Assembly (NCBI RefSeq): GCF_030547075.1
Contig: NZ_JAUOQH010000008.1
Coordinates: forward strand, 1 to 64,000
Direction of reading: 5' to 3'
From: Alteromonas sp. 1_MG-2023
Lineage (GTDB): Bacteria > Pseudomonadota > Gammaproteobacteria > Enterobacterales > Alteromonadaceae
Length of the DNA: 64,000 nt
Shown here: positions 29,097 to 40,757 of the stretch, one piece after another
How the letters are laid out: each line of letters starts with the position of its first letter
Numbering within the stretch: the stretch's first letter is position 1
Translations under genes and position numbers: made by a program
The notes under the pieces: model-generated
What the model saw: the letters and a program-made list of their open reading frames with translations, nothing else
What the model was told of the DNA's origin: nothing
Databases searched by the model: none

Positions 29097-29873
29097 ATGA
29101 AAAGCATTGAAATAGATGATGATTTGTATGCCTTTATCGCCAGCCAAACTAAACATATAGGCGAGAGTGCATCAGAAATTTTACGTAGACTTTTGTTGCC
29201 GGAAGATGGCGAAATAGTAGATGTAAGCGAGTCGGCCTTATCTGACGATCCCTCCCAAGCGACAAAAGCTCAAGCAGCTGAGCCTGCTAGCGAATCTGAC
29301 ACTACAACTTCAGCCGCTAAAGCTTTGGCTCAAAAAGCGGATGCTAAGCCTGCTGTAAAAACAGTAGCTAGTAAAACAGCTAGTACAGCAGCTAAAACTA
29401 CAACAAAGGCCGCGCCAAAAGCTACAAGTGCAAAAACGCCAGTTGCTAAAACTGCAGCAAAAGCACCAATTAAGAAAGACGTTGCTGCGCCAGTCGTGCC
29501 TGACACAGAAAGTCACAATAAAGATGATATTGTAGGTCTGGTATCTGCAGATGCGTTATCGACCTTTACCAAACGTGTAGATCAGTTCTTGTTTATTTTA
29601 AGTGCAGCGCACAAATTAAATAGTGATAACTTTGACAACGTTAAATCCATTATTGGTAAAAATCGTACCTATTTTGCTACAAGCAAAGAGGCATTGTTGG
29701 AAAATGGCAGCAGTACCAATCCGAAAGCCATTCCAGATAGCCCTTTTTGGGTAGTCACTAACAACAATACCGCGAAGAAAGTAAACATGCTGGAACAAGT
29801 TTTGCGTACATTAGGGTATAAGCCCGATGTCGTCGAAACGGTAGTAAGTCGATTCGCCCCAGAGGGCAAATAA
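29097..29873 (+). CDS. seqA: negative modulator of replication initiation SeqA, long-linker form
   Basis: I use the ATG at 29097, which has TAAGGA upstream and begins MKSIEIDDDLYAFIASQTKH like E. coli SeqA. The product is 258 residues against 181 in E. coli. The N-terminal oligomerisation domain (about 1-36) and the C-terminal domain that binds hemimethylated GATC (about 143-258, with WVVTNNNTAKKVNMLEQVL) are intact. Between them is a linker of about 105 residues, its middle rich in Lys, Ala and Thr and resembling histone H1 tails. seqA-pgm adjacency matches E. coli. Confidence 0.93.
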   Translation: MKSIEIDDDLYAFIASQTKHIGESASEILRRLLLPEDGEIVDVSESALSDDPSQATKAQAAEPASESDTTTSAAKALAQKADAKPAVKTVASKTASTAAKTTTKAAPKATSAKTPVAKTAAKAPIKKDVAAPVVPDTESHNKDDIVGLVSADALSTFTKRVDQFLFILSAAHKLNSDNFDNVKSIIGKNRTYFATSKEALLENGSSTNPKAIPDSPFWVVTNNNTAKKVNMLEQVLRTLGYKPDVVETVVSRFAPEGK

Positions 29874-29900
29874 ACGCTTAACTTAAAATAAGGACTTTTC

Positions 29901-31553
29901 ATGGCTTTACATCCGCAGGCTGGTAAGCCAGCTGCACCTGAACAACTGATAAATGTGGCACAACTTGTTAGCCAATATTACAGCTACAAACCAGATGCCA
30001 CTGCCCCTACTGAAGCAGTAAGTTTTGGTACTTCAGGGCACAGAGGATCGGCGTCGAATTATACTTTTACCGATACCCATATTAGTGCAATCTGCCAAGC
30101 ACTGGTTGAATATCGTGAAGCTGAAGGTATTACCGGCCCGCTATTTATAGGTAAAGACACCCATGCATTGTCTGAGCCCGCCATGATCACCGCCATTGAA
30201 GTGCTAAGCGCAAACGGCGTTGATGTGGTCATTCAGCGAAGCGACAACGAAAGCTTAGGCTATACCCCTACGCCTGTTATTTCTCGTACTATTATTCGCT
30301 ATAACCGTGAAAACACGGCAGCCCAGTCTGACGGGGTAGTAATAACCCCATCACACAACCCACCTGAAGATGGTGGATTCAAATATAACCCTCCTCATGG
30401 CGGTCCTGCTGACAGCGATGTAACGACCAAAATACAAAACCGCGCTAACGAGCTTATTGCCGAGGGCAATAAAGACGTAAAACGTATCGATATTCGTGCG
30501 GTACGAGCAAAAGGTTTAGTTCGCGAAGAGGATTTTATGGAACCCTACATTGATGACCTTTCTCAGGTTATCGATATGAAAGCTATCGCTAAAGCGGGCT
30601 TGAAACTAGGTACCGATCCTCTTGGTGGCGCAGGTATTGGCTATTGGTCACGAATTGCTGAAAAGTACGGGTTGGACATTACAGTGGTAAACCCTGCTGT
30701 CGACCCTCAGTTTGGATTCATGCGTCGCGATAAAGACGGCAAACTACGCATGGACTGTTCAAGTGCTTTCGCCATGGCGGGATTAATTGAATTAAAAGAT
30801 GACTTCGACCTAGCATGGGGCAATGACCCTGATTTCGATCGCCACGGTATTGTGTGCAAGAGCGCAGGCTTAATGAATCCTAATCATTATCTTGCGGTGG
30901 CTATTCAATATTTATATACCCACAGACCGGATTGGCCAGCCTCACTTAAAATCGGTAAAACACTGGTTTCAAGCAGCATGATTGACCGTGTGGCGAATAG
31001 CTTAGACAAACCGCTTGCTGAAATGCCAGTTGGCTTCAAATGGTTTGTAGATGGCTTATCAAACAGCGAAATTGGTTTTGCCGGTGAAGAAAGTGCTGGT
31101 GGTATTTTCTTACAACGCAATGGCGAAACTTGGGCTACCGATAAAGATGGCTTTATCTTGTGTTTGCTAGCGGCTGAAATTCTTGCAGTGACTAAGAAAG
31201 ACCCAGGCGAACACTACCAGGCATTAACTGAGCAGTTTTCATCACCGGTTTATAACCGTGTAGATGTGGCGGCAACTCTAGAGCAAAAGCAGAAGCTATC
31301 AGCTATGGATGCGTCGGTAGTGACCAGTGATACCCTAGCGGGCGAGCCTATAACGGCAGTGCAAACTCACGCTCCAGGAAACAACGCCGCTATTGGCGGC
31401 GTAAAGGTTTCTACTGAAAATGGTTGGTTTGCAGCACGTCCTTCTGGAACTGAGCAAATCTATAAAATTTATGCAGAAAGCTTTAAAGGTGAAACTCACT
31501 TACAAGAATTGATAAAAGAAGCTGAAGATTTAGTGGGTAAAATCATCAAATAA
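29901..31553 (+). CDS. pgm: phosphoglucomutase (alpha-D-glucose specific)
   Basis: Interconverts glucose-1-phosphate and glucose-6-phosphate, linking glycogen and sugar-nucleotide synthesis with glycolysis. The 550-residue protein shows FGTSGHRG, the phosphoserine loop in TPSHNPPEDGGFKYNPPHGG, the metal loop DPDFDRHG and the C-terminal RPSGTEQIYKIYAES. It follows seqA by 27 bp and ends before a terminator. Confidence 0.96.
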   Translation: MALHPQAGKPAAPEQLINVAQLVSQYYSYKPDATAPTEAVSFGTSGHRGSASNYTFTDTHISAICQALVEYREAEGITGPLFIGKDTHALSEPAMITAIEVLSANGVDVVIQRSDNESLGYTPTPVISRTIIRYNRENTAAQSDGVVITPSHNPPEDGGFKYNPPHGGPADSDVTTKIQNRANELIAEGNKDVKRIDIRAVRAKGLVREEDFMEPYIDDLSQVIDMKAIAKAGLKLGTDPLGGAGIGYWSRIAEKYGLDITVVNPAVDPQFGFMRRDKDGKLRMDCSSAFAMAGLIELKDDFDLAWGNDPDFDRHGIVCKSAGLMNPNHYLAVAIQYLYTHRPDWPASLKIGKTLVSSSMIDRVANSLDKPLAEMPVGFKWFVDGLSNSEIGFAGEESAGGIFLQRNGETWATDKDGFILCLLAAEILAVTKKDPGEHYQALTEQFSSPVYNRVDVAATLEQKQKLSAMDASVVTSDTLAGEPITAVQTHAPGNNAAIGGVKVSTENGWFAARPSGTEQIYKIYAESFKGETHLQELIKEAEDLVGKIIK

Positions 31554-31603
31554 GGTTGAATTTCAACCAGTTCAGCCTCCAGGTTGTTGCTAAAAAGTTA
31601 AAA

Positions 31604-31638
31604 GCCGGGTGAATGCATACGTTTTCATCCGGTTTTTT
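31604..31638 (+). terminator. terminator after pgm
   Basis: The imperfect stem CCGGGTGAA/TTCATCCGG with an 11-nt loop is followed by T6. It lies 50 bp past the pgm stop. Confidence 0.8.
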
Positions 31639-31770
31639 GTTATTTTTACAAAATATTCACAACATAATCGTTTAAGCACTGCTATATTGCACTCATATCG
31701 TTGATTTTTTCTGTAATTTAATTACACATTGAGTGTGCCAAGGCACACATCAACCAGAGTGAGACGCAAA

Positions 31771-34248
31771 ATGAACGCAAAAGCCGCCAAAACGCAACCC
31801 TCTTCAACGCTAGACAAGGCAGAGTTTAAAGCTGCTATTGTTAAGCACCTTCACTGTACATTAGGTACGGATGAAAATAAGGCTAACAACCACGCATGGT
31901 GGAAAGCCACCTGTGCAGCCATTCAGGCTCAGGTATTAGAAGGCCTTCGTAAAACACAAAAAAGCCATTATTTTAATGACACTCGTGCCGTGCATTATTT
32001 TTCTGCCGAATTCTTAATGGGCAGATTATTGTCGAACAACCTTCAAAACTTAGGTTTGTTTGATATTGCTAGTGGTGCATTAAAAGAACTTGGTGTTGAA
32101 ATTACCGACATCATGGAAGAAGAGCCAGATATGGCACTAGGTAACGGTGGGTTAGGGCGCTTAGCAGCGTGCTTTATCGACTCATTGGCTACCATGGAGT
32201 TACCGGCTATTGGTTATGGTATTCACTATGAACATGGTCTTTTCCGTCAAGAAATTAAAAGTGGCGCTCAAATAGAACGCCCTGATAGCTGGCGCGATTA
32301 CGGTAACCCGTGGGAAATCTGCCGCCCAGAATCAATTCAAGAAGTGCCTTTATTTGGTTATGTTGAAACTAAGTACGGCGAAAGCGGGCGCATTCAAAAA
32401 GAATGGCACCCTGGCTCTATTGTAAAAGGGATCCCTTGGGATATTCCTGTTGTTGGCTATGAAGGTAAAACCGTAAACGTGTTGCGTTTGTGGCAGTCAG
32501 ATTCATCTGATTACTTTAACTGGGATGTATTTAACGCGGGTGGTTATGTAGATGCGCAGCGTGAAAACGTGCAAGCAGAAACCATTTCAAAAGTTCTTTA
32601 CCCGAACGATGAAACTGAAGCAGGTAAAGAGCTTCGTTTAATTCAGCAATACTTCTTCTGCTCATGTTCATTAAAAGACATCATTCGCCGTTACAAACGT
32701 GCTCATGGTGATGACTGGAGCCGCTTTGCTGATCAGGTTGTAATTCAATTAAATGATACTCACCCAGCCATCGCTATTCCTGAGCTTATGCGTATTTTGG
32801 TAGACCGCGCTGAATTAGATTGGGATCAAGCATGGGGTATCAGCACAAAAGTGTTTGCTTATACCAACCATACATTATTACCTGAAGCCCTAGAAAAATG
32901 GCCAGCACGTATGATTGAAAAAATCTTACCGCGCCATTTGGAAATCATCTATGAAATTAACCATAGATTCATGGCTGAAGTCGATAAAAAATGGCCAAGC
33001 GACAACCGCGTTAAAGCGAAGCTTTCTATTATTGAAGAAGGCAACGAGAAGATGGTACGCATGGGCCATTTATCGGTAATCGGTTCATTTGCGGTTAACG
33101 GCGTAGCTGAAATGCACTCTCGCTTAGTGAAGTCTGACTTGTTCCCAGAGTTCGATGCTTTGTGGCCAGGTAAATTAACTAACGTTACGAATGGTATTAC
33201 GCCACGTCGTTGGTTGAAGGCCTGTAACCCAGAGCTTGCTAAATTGATTGATAAGAAAATTGGCTCAGATTGGCCAAAAGATTTATACAAACTTGAAGCG
33301 CTTGAAAAGTACGCCGACAACAAGACGTTCCAAAAGCAATTCATGCAAGTGAAGCTTAATAACAAGCAACTACTTGCTGATGAAATTCGTGAAACAATGG
33401 ATATAGAAGTAGACGTAAACGCTATCTTCGATGTACAAATTAAACGTCTTCACGAATATAAACGTCAACACTTGAACTTGCTTCATATTATGGCCTTGTA
33501 TCGTCGTCTACTTGAAAACCCTGATTACGATATGGTACCTCGCGTATTCATTTTCGGAGCGAAAGCAGCTCCGGGTTACAAGTTAGCGAAAGATATTATC
33601 TACGCCATCAACAAAGTGGCTGATAAAATCAATAACGACCCACGTGTAAACAACAAGATTAAAGTGGTGTTCTTGCCGAACTATCGTGTATCGCTTGCTG
33701 AGAAAATGATCCCAGCATCAGATGTGTCTGAGCAAATCAGTACTGCAGGTAAAGAAGCGTCAGGAACCGGAAACATGAAGTTGGCACTTAACGGCGCTAT
33801 TACCGTAGGTACACTTGATGGTGCGAACGTTGAAATTGCCGAAGAAGTGGGCGATGACAACATCTTTATCTTTGGCCTAACCGTTGAAGAAGTTCACGAG
33901 CAGCAAGAGAAAGGTTACAAGCCTTACGATTACTACTACCGTGACCCTGAAATTAAAGCGGTACTAGATTGGCTTGAAACCGATTACTTCACGCCGGGTA
34001 AACCAGGCGCGCTAGTATCGATTAAGCAAAGCTTGTTAGATCATGGCGACCAATATATGGTATTAGCTGACTTCCGTAGCTATTGCGATGCGCAAATTGC
34101 TATTGATGAAGCGTACCGTGATAAAGCACGCTGGGCTAAAATGGCGATTATTAATACTGCGAAGATGGGTAAGTTTACTTCAGACCGTTCAATTAAAGAC
34201 TATGTAGAACGTATCTGGAAACTTTCACCGTGTAAGATCGAAAACTAG
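31771..34248 (+). CDS. glgP: glycogen/starch/alpha-glucan phosphorylase
   Basis: Releases glucose-1-phosphate from alpha-1,4-glucans. I chose the ATG at 31771 over an upstream TTG; the product is then 825 residues, near the usual family length. Visible are the [12 protein letters not shown] segment, the CNPE-containing NGITPRRWL region, KRLHEYKRQ, and the pyridoxal-phosphate lysine in [15 protein letters not shown]. It lies downstream of pgm but behind its own terminator-separated region, suggesting functional clustering rather than one operon. Confidence 0.95.
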   Translation: MNAKAAKTQPSSTLDKAEFKAAIVKHLHCTLGTDENKANNHAWWKATCAAIQAQVLEGLRKTQKSHYFNDTRAVHYFSAEFLMGRLLSNNLQNLGLFDIASGALKELGVEITDIMEEEPDMALGNGGLGRLAACFIDSLATMELPAIGYGIHYEHGLFRQEIKSGAQIERPDSWRDYGNPWEICRPESIQEVPLFGYVETKYGESGRIQKEWHPGSIVKGIPWDIPVVGYEGKTVNVLRLWQSDSSDYFNWDVFNAGGYVDAQRENVQAETISKVLYPNDETEAGKELRLIQQYFFCSCSLKDIIRRYKRAHGDDWSRFADQVVIQLNDTHPAIAIPELMRILVDRAELDWDQAWGISTKVFAYTNHTLLPEALEKWPARMIEKILPRHLEIIYEINHRFMAEVDKKWPSDNRVKAKLSIIEEGNEKMVRMGHLSVIGSFAVNGVAEMHSRLVKSDLFPEFDALWPGKLTNVTNGITPRRWLKACNPELAKLIDKKIGSDWPKDLYKLEALEKYADNKTFQKQFMQVKLNNKQLLADEIRETMDIEVDVNAIFDVQIKRLHEYKRQHLNLLHIMALYRRLLENPDYDMVPRVFIFGAKAAPGYKLAKDIIYAINKVADKINNDPRVNNKIKVVFLPNYRVSLAEKMIPASDVSEQISTAGKEASGTGNMKLALNGAITVGTLDGANVEIAEEVGDDNIFIFGLTVEEVHEQQEKGYKPYDYYYRDPEIKAVLDWLETDYFTPGKPGALVSIKQSLLDHGDQYMVLADFRSYCDAQIAIDEAYRDKARWAKMAIINTAKMGKFTSDRSIKDYVERIWKLSPCKIEN

Positions 34249-34270
34249 TCTCAACTAGCCTTAAAAACAG

Positions 34271-34300
34271 CCCGGAAATGCTATGCTTTCCGGGTTTTTT
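34271..34300 (+). terminator. terminator after glgP
   Basis: CCCGGAAA/TTTCCGGG stem with an 8-nt loop, followed by T6, 22 bp past the glgP stop. Confidence 0.88.
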
Positions 34301-34500
34301 CGTTGCAGCGTATTTAATGGTCAATAGTCAAAAAAACTTAAAAATCAATGTGTAACCTTAATCAAAGTTAAAAGAGCTACCGTTTATAATAGAGTATGGG
34401 TTTCTATACTTTACGTAAGTTGCTCTTAGACTAAAGTCGTGTTCAACTAACATCTGCTTTCTTTTAGTACCTAGCCGCCGTTCAGTGCAAGGAAATCTTC

Positions 34501-35802
34501 ATGAGCCAACATCATAAATCGCTGGCTACACTTCCCAATCGATTTGCTTTTATCGACACAGTATCGAAGTGTGGAGCAACGCAATCATCATTATCCTTAA
34601 TGCTGGTAGATGTAGTGCGTTTTTCCGATGTCACTACCAGTTTAGGCATTACCGTTGGTGATCGCTTCTTGCTGGAAATCGCTAATCGTATGCAAGCATT
34701 GTTTGGTGACGACATTCGCCTTGGCAGAATTAGCGGCGATGTGTTTGGTATCGCCTTTCCTAATGTGCGAAGTGCTAAACAAATGCGAGATAGGTTCGAA
34801 CGATTAGTTGAGCATTTCAAAACACCCATGCATCACGATGGTCACGCATTTATTGCCGACTTCAATGTTGGTGTGGTTACCTGTGAGGGACAGGCGTTTG
34901 AAATTACTGCTTTTGTTTCTCGTGGAGAAGCTGCGCTTAAACAGGCAAAAGAGAATAAGTACGAAAACTTCTGTTTGTACAACATGCAAGACAAGACTGA
35001 TACTGGCCGAAGTCTTGCGCTAAAAGCTGATTTAAAGCGCGCTTTGTCGCAGAACGAATTAGAGCTTTATTATCAACCTAAAGTGAATTTACAAACCTTA
35101 GAAGTGATTGGCGCTGAGTGCTTACTTCGATGGAATCATCCGTTGGATGGTGTGCTCTTCCCAGGCCCGCTTATTGAAGCGGCAGAATCATACAATATGA
35201 TGAACGAACTAGGCTATTGGACGCTAGAGCAAGCATTCAGAAGTTTGGTGGAGTTCGATATTAATCGCTTACCGCTCACCCTATCTGTTAATATTTCGCC
35301 AACGCAGTTGTATGATAATCACCTCATTCCTTCACTTAAGTTGCTAAGCGAATCTTACACTATGCCACTGACTCGCATAGAGTTAGAGCTAACCGAAGAT
35401 GTGGCCTTGTCTAACTCGCTTATGGTGAAAAAGCAGCTTGATGAACTTCGGGCATTAGGGGTCGCCATTTCAGTCGATGATTTTGGCAAAGGCTACTCTA
35501 ATTTAGCCTACATACGCGACCTTGATTTAAGCGCCCTTAAAATTGATAAAACCTTTGTAATGGAATTAACCGATCATCCTGTTAATCGTGCCATTATTGA
35601 AGCCGCTAAAGTGATTGGTAAAGCGAAAAATTGCGATGTAATTGCTGAAGGTGTAGAGACGGTTGCTCAATTACATATTTTACGAGATGTAGGCGTAACC
35701 ATCGGGCAAGGGTATTTATTTTCTAAAGCTATTCCACTTAACGGTTTTATCGCCCTTGCGCAGCAAGACATTATGGTCGGTAACTCTCCTTTACGGGCAT
35801 AA
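34501..35802 (+). CDS. EAL phosphodiesterase with degenerate GGDEF domain
   Basis: A 433-residue cytoplasmic protein. The N-terminal GGDEF fold (about 20-165) has lost the active site: the signature position reads RISGDVFGI. The C-terminal EAL domain (about 180-420) keeps AECLLRWNHP, the metal-site ELTED, VDDFGKGYSNLAY and IAEGVET, so c-di-GMP hydrolysis is likely. There is no obvious sensor domain or membrane segment. AAGGA precedes the start. It is a single gene. Confidence 0.87.
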   Translation: MSQHHKSLATLPNRFAFIDTVSKCGATQSSLSLMLVDVVRFSDVTTSLGITVGDRFLLEIANRMQALFGDDIRLGRISGDVFGIAFPNVRSAKQMRDRFERLVEHFKTPMHHDGHAFIADFNVGVVTCEGQAFEITAFVSRGEAALKQAKENKYENFCLYNMQDKTDTGRSLALKADLKRALSQNELELYYQPKVNLQTLEVIGAECLLRWNHPLDGVLFPGPLIEAAESYNMMNELGYWTLEQAFRSLVEFDINRLPLTLSVNISPTQLYDNHLIPSLKLLSESYTMPLTRIELELTEDVALSNSLMVKKQLDELRALGVAISVDDFGKGYSNLAYIRDLDLSALKIDKTFVMELTDHPVNRAIIEAAKVIGKAKNCDVIAEGVETVAQLHILRDVGVTIGQGYLFSKAIPLNGFIALAQQDIMVGNSPLRA

Positions 35803-35925
35803 CCCTATTAGCCCAAATTAGTTTACAAACTTTAAGTCATGAATGCCGAAGGGATTCGCGCATTACGTGCATTCATCTAGCCGAATCGCTAAACTAGAGT
35901 CATTCAAGCGACTATTGGTTTATGT

Positions 35926-36963
35926 ATGCAACAACTTATCGAGCAAGGAAACTTTCTTTCTTTGTCTAGAACTCAGCCTGAGTTATTTACCTCTTCAATT
36001 CAATTCACGTTAGACAATGGCACTGAAGTATCTATTACCGCGCCCGGCATTATTGCATTTACCCCAAATGCGAAAACAACGGTGAGTAAACACGTTGTGC
36101 TATCCAGTGGTGTTCACGGTAATGAAACTGCCCCCATCGAGATTTGCGACGAGTTAGTTCAGAACATTGTTACCGGTAAGTTTATCCTTAGTCATCGCGT
36201 ACTCTTTTTGTTCGGGAATTTACCGGCCATGGATATTGCTGAAAGATTCGTCGAAGAGAACATGAACCGCCTATTTAATGGCGCACATTCAAAAGGGGAA
36301 GGGTGTAATAACAGCGAGCGCAAACGAGCAAAAGCGCTCGAAGATGCCATTACCGATTTCTTCTCGGTGGCGCTTGCTGACGATGAGAAATATCATTACG
36401 ACTTACATACCGCTATTCGAGAGTCTAAAAATGAAAAGTTTGCGGTATATCCTTTCTTGCACGGCAAAGCACATAGCAAAAGCCAGTTGGGGTTTTTAGC
36501 GGCTTGTGGTATTCAAACTATATTGCTATCTGAGTCAGCGACCACAACATTTAGTTACTCCTCTTCTGTGCAGCATCAAGCGCATGCCTTTACAGTTGAA
36601 TTAGGGAAGGTGCAGCCATTTGGTCAAAATGACATGACGCGGTTTGAAGCTGCGAAACAATCGATTACTGCGCTTATTTGTGAAGATGACTTTAGGCCTA
36701 GCGTTGATATCGACTCACTAGATATTTATCGCGTGAATCAAGTCATTAACCGTCTTCAAGAAGATTTCACATTGCATTTTGATGACGATACCCCGAACTT
36801 TACGGATTATGCTAAAGGCACAGTATTAGCAACTGAAACTGGCGCTACTTATACCGCACAGCAAGATGGTGAAGCGATTGTGTTCCCTAATGCGAATGTG
36901 TCACTAGGGCAGCGCGCGTTGTTAACCGTAGTGCCTACAAAATTGGAGAAGCTTAGTGTTTAA
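35926..36963 (+). CDS. astE: succinylglutamate desuccinylase / AstE family zinc hydrolase
   Basis: A 345-residue M14-like amidohydrolase. The zinc ligands His and Glu lie in SSGVHGNETAPIEI and the second His in HYDLHTAIRESK. AstE performs the last step of the arginine succinyltransferase pathway. The other ast genes are not nearby, so the assignment rests on sequence alone. Its last codons overlap the start of the next gene by 8 bp. Confidence 0.85.
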   Translation: MQQLIEQGNFLSLSRTQPELFTSSIQFTLDNGTEVSITAPGIIAFTPNAKTTVSKHVVLSSGVHGNETAPIEICDELVQNIVTGKFILSHRVLFLFGNLPAMDIAERFVEENMNRLFNGAHSKGEGCNNSERKRAKALEDAITDFFSVALADDEKYHYDLHTAIRESKNEKFAVYPFLHGKAHSKSQLGFLAACGIQTILLSESATTTFSYSSSVQHQAHAFTVELGKVQPFGQNDMTRFEAAKQSITALICEDDFRPSVDIDSLDIYRVNQVINRLQEDFTLHFDDDTPNFTDYAKGTVLATETGATYTAQQDGEAIVFPNANVSLGQRALLTVVPTKLEKLSV

Positions 36964-37360
36964 GTTAGATGCAAGGCTAGAAGCAGATACACTTTTAATT
37001 CACGATTTACCCTTATGTCGCGTATTACTAATGAATGATAGCCAGTTTCCGTGGCTAATATTAGTGCCTCGGGTAGAAGGCGTTACTGAAATTATTGAGT
37101 TGTCAGATGAGCAGCAACAACAGTTTCTAGCTGAATCAGCACAGGTGAGCCGTTTGCTTCAAGCACAATTTACCCCAGATAAGTTAAACGTTGCAGCATT
37201 AGGCAATGTAGTTAGCCAGTTGCATATTCACCATGTTGCACGGTATAAAAGTGATATCGCATGGCCTAAACCCATTTGGGGCGCGCAACCTGTTGTCGCT
37301 TACTCACAAGATACAGCAGCAGAATTAGTAACAGCCCTTAAAAAAGCATTAGCTGAATAG
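36956..37360 (+). CDS. HIT domain protein
   Basis: A 134-residue histidine-triad protein. The motif QLHIHHVARYKSDIAWPKPIW is near residues 88-108 and the N-terminal half carries the WLILVPRVEGVTEI strand region. HIT proteins hydrolyse or transfer nucleotidyl groups, for example on dinucleoside polyphosphates. The triad reads HIHH, so the spacing of the last histidine is slightly unusual. It is translationally coupled to astE by an 8-bp overlap. Confidence 0.82.
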   Translation: MFKLDARLEADTLLIHDLPLCRVLLMNDSQFPWLILVPRVEGVTEIIELSDEQQQQFLAESAQVSRLLQAQFTPDKLNVAALGNVVSQLHIHHVARYKSDIAWPKPIWGAQPVVAYSQDTAAELVTALKKALAE

Positions 37361-37448
37361 GGTTATCACTAGCGCTAATTTAACAGCTAGTTTTTAAAAG
37401 AGCATTTAGAAAAGCTCAGTATTACAACCATCAAGCAAGGAGCAACCC

Positions 37449-37775
37449 ATGATTATTTCGACTACGCCTACACTGGAAGGCCACAAAATTGAAGCTTACT
37501 ACGGCATTGTCGTTGGCGAAGCCGTAATGGGCGCTAACATAGTGAAAGATTTATTTGCCTCAATTCGTGACATTGTAGGCGGGCGTTCTGGTTCGTACGA
37601 AGAAGAGTTAACCCGTGCCCGCAAGCTAGCCTTTACTGAGATAGAACATGAAGCAAGAAGTATGGGCGCAAATGCGGTAGTGGGGATTGATTTAGATTAC
37701 CAAGTAATTGGCGATAAAGGCAGTATGTTGATGGTAAGTATTAGTGGTACCGCGGTCAAAACCTCACCGCTTTAA
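37449..37775 (+). CDS. YbjQ/UPF0145 family protein
   Basis: A 108-residue protein matching the YbjQ (DUF74, heavy-metal-binding-like) family along its whole length: [19 protein letters not shown] at the start, then [14 protein letters not shown] and [16 protein letters not shown]. The family forms pentamers and has no proven function. It stands as a single gene, with AAGGAGCAACCC just before the start. Confidence 0.9.
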   Translation: MIISTTPTLEGHKIEAYYGIVVGEAVMGANIVKDLFASIRDIVGGRSGSYEEELTRARKLAFTEIEHEARSMGANAVVGIDLDYQVIGDKGSMLMVSISGTAVKTSPL

Positions 37776-37823
37776 AACCTAGGTAAAAGTAGAACGACTA
37801 TAATTACAAATAAGGCGACTGAA

Positions 37824-37991
37824 TTACCAGTCGTCTTCTTCATCTTCAAAACCATTTTTCTTTTGGTTATCGTCTTTCTTTTTAAGTGGCGTTGGGAATT
37901 TAAACTTAGCGCTGTATTTTAATAGCGTAATATTGCCAACAACGACGCCCAACACAATAACGATAATTATCACAACCCAAAGCGTATTCAT
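37824..37991 (-). CDS. DUF2897-like small membrane protein
   Basis: A 55-residue ORF begins at 37991 (GGAG 6 nt upstream) and ends at the TAA at 37824. Its N terminus MNTLWVVIIIVIVLGVVVGN is one membrane helix, followed by a basic stretch (KFPTPLKKKDD) and a very acidic end (EDEEDDW). This layout matches the DUF2897 family. It starts within 15 bp of the end of the upstream peptidase gene, so it probably belongs to the same operon. Function unknown. Confidence 0.72.
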   Translation of the reverse strand: MNTLWVVIIIVIVLGVVVGNITLLKYSAKFKFPTPLKKKDDNQKKNGFEDEEDDW

Positions 37992-38005
37992 CCCTGTCTC
38001 CATTA

Positions 38006-38689
38006 CTACCGTTTGTAATTCACACCGCGATTTAAAATGTAGCGATAGTAAATCTCATCAATATGGCTAAGCACAACAGCTTTACCTTCAATGTTACTGT
38101 TTCCAATGGCCGATATCAGCGACGCTAGCGAACGAGCCTGCTCAAATTCAGCAGCCACAACCTTATGACTCAGGTGCCATCGCTCGCAAGCCACTCCACC
38201 TTTATCTTCCCTAAAAGGGCGGAAGAAACCAAAGGTGCTCATATTCACTTCAAGCCACTGCGCTAGTGCAAAACAAGGGCCGCCTTCACAGTATTCACTG
38301 TCTACCAATGAAAACTTGCCGCTCCATTGTTCAACTGCGTGCTTATCGTATACATCAAAATCACTGCCCCAATGATGACGACTACCGCCAGGCAGTGCCG
38401 ACCACATTAATATGGAATGTAGTTTTTCTACGTCTGATAAGCGCTTAGGGTTTAATGGGGTACCATTGTTATCTAGTAGCGCAGCTTCGCCGCGCCATTT
38501 TCTATTCCAAATAGCGCACTGTTTTTCAAAATGCCGAAAGCTACTAACTAAACATAAATCTATGCCGTCGCCGCGAGCGGCCTGTTGCATTTTATTAAAC
38601 GCGGACAATACCTCGGGATGCAAGAAATGACCATTTCCTGCATCCACAAGGTAAGTATTATCTTGCCCTAGCCAGTTTGCTGCGCTCAT
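38006..38689 (-). CDS. M15 family D-Ala-D-Ala carboxypeptidase-like protein
   Basis: A peptidoglycan peptidase of the VanY/M15B type. The zinc motif is in SRHHWGSDFDVYD (His and Asp) and the C-terminal histidine in CERWHLSH. No signal peptide is visible, so a cytoplasmic peptidoglycan-recycling role is possible. I chose the ATG at 38689 (227 residues). A TTG at 38704, overlapping dapE by 8 bp, is the alternative. It is downstream of dapE in one operon. Confidence 0.82.
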   Translation of the reverse strand: MSAANWLGQDNTYLVDAGNGHFLHPEVLSAFNKMQQAARGDGIDLCLVSSFRHFEKQCAIWNRKWRGEAALLDNNGTPLNPKRLSDVEKLHSILMWSALPGGSRHHWGSDFDVYDKHAVEQWSGKFSLVDSEYCEGGPCFALAQWLEVNMSTFGFFRPFREDKGGVACERWHLSHKVVAAEFEQARSLASLISAIGNSNIEGKAVVLSHIDEIYYRYILNRGVNYKR

Positions 38690-38696
38690 AGGTGCT

Positions 38697-40171
<1,475 letters not shown>

Positions 40172-40251
40172 AAGGATACTCCCTTACAGCGTGAAGTTTG
40201 TGTGTATAACAAGCGGGTTATTATACATTTTCAAAAAAGGTTAGGTGCTGC

Positions 40252-40755
40252 CTAAATATAGAGGGTTAAAAATGTGTCGTTACCCGCATCAACAAATTTT
40301 TGGTGTGTGGGCAATACCCCTAATAAAGCTTTGGCATTTAATAACGTCATTATACAAATATTTTCCACGCCTTGTTGTTTTAGCCACGCAGAATTTACAC
40401 TAAATAACATTGCACCTGCTTTTATTTGATCGCCTTGCTTTAACGGCGTTAAAAACTGAGCGCCGTGAAGGCCATCGGTCTGTAAGCCATATTTGATTCG
40501 GCATTTAAGGCCAAAAGAAGATTTAATATCCATTGCATAGTCGAGAGGATCTATTTTTAATATCGTAGCGTCAAACGGTGAAATAAGCTTACTTGAAGAT
40601 GTAGTAAGCGCCAAACCCGGCCCCCACGCGCCAACCTTTATTAAATCGTCATTAACCTGATACAGCGACACGCATTGGCCTGAAGCAGGCGCCTTAATGG
40701 GAATGGCTTTTTTGAATTGTTCCGGTGGCGCAGTGAGTTGTTTTTCTATTACCAC
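40252..40755 (-). CDS. EIIA-Glc-like protein lacking both active-site histidines
   Basis: A 167-residue protein with the fold pattern of glucose-type PTS EIIA (Crr): APASGQCVSL, then LISPFDATILKI, then GLQTDGLHGAQFLTPLKQGD. In E. coli Crr the phosphorylated His90 is in VHFGIDT and His75 in NHAFSI. Here the equivalents are Lys88 (IKYGLQT) and Tyr73 (DYAMDI). It therefore cannot be phosphorylated in the usual way and may be a regulatory or binding protein. It lies 2 bp after an ACT-domain gene, probably co-expressed. Confidence 0.72.
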   Translation of the reverse strand: MVIEKQLTAPPEQFKKAIPIKAPASGQCVSLYQVNDDLIKVGAWGPGLALTTSSSKLISPFDATILKIDPLDYAMDIKSSFGLKCRIKYGLQTDGLHGAQFLTPLKQGDQIKAGAMLFSVNSAWLKQQGVENICIMTLLNAKALLGVLPTHQKFVDAGNDTFLTLYI

Positions 40756-40757
40756 TA

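Noticed and set aside
31729..31770. TTG-started extension of glgP
   Set aside because: The added residues are not glycogen-phosphorylase-like. The ATG at 31771 gives the expected length.
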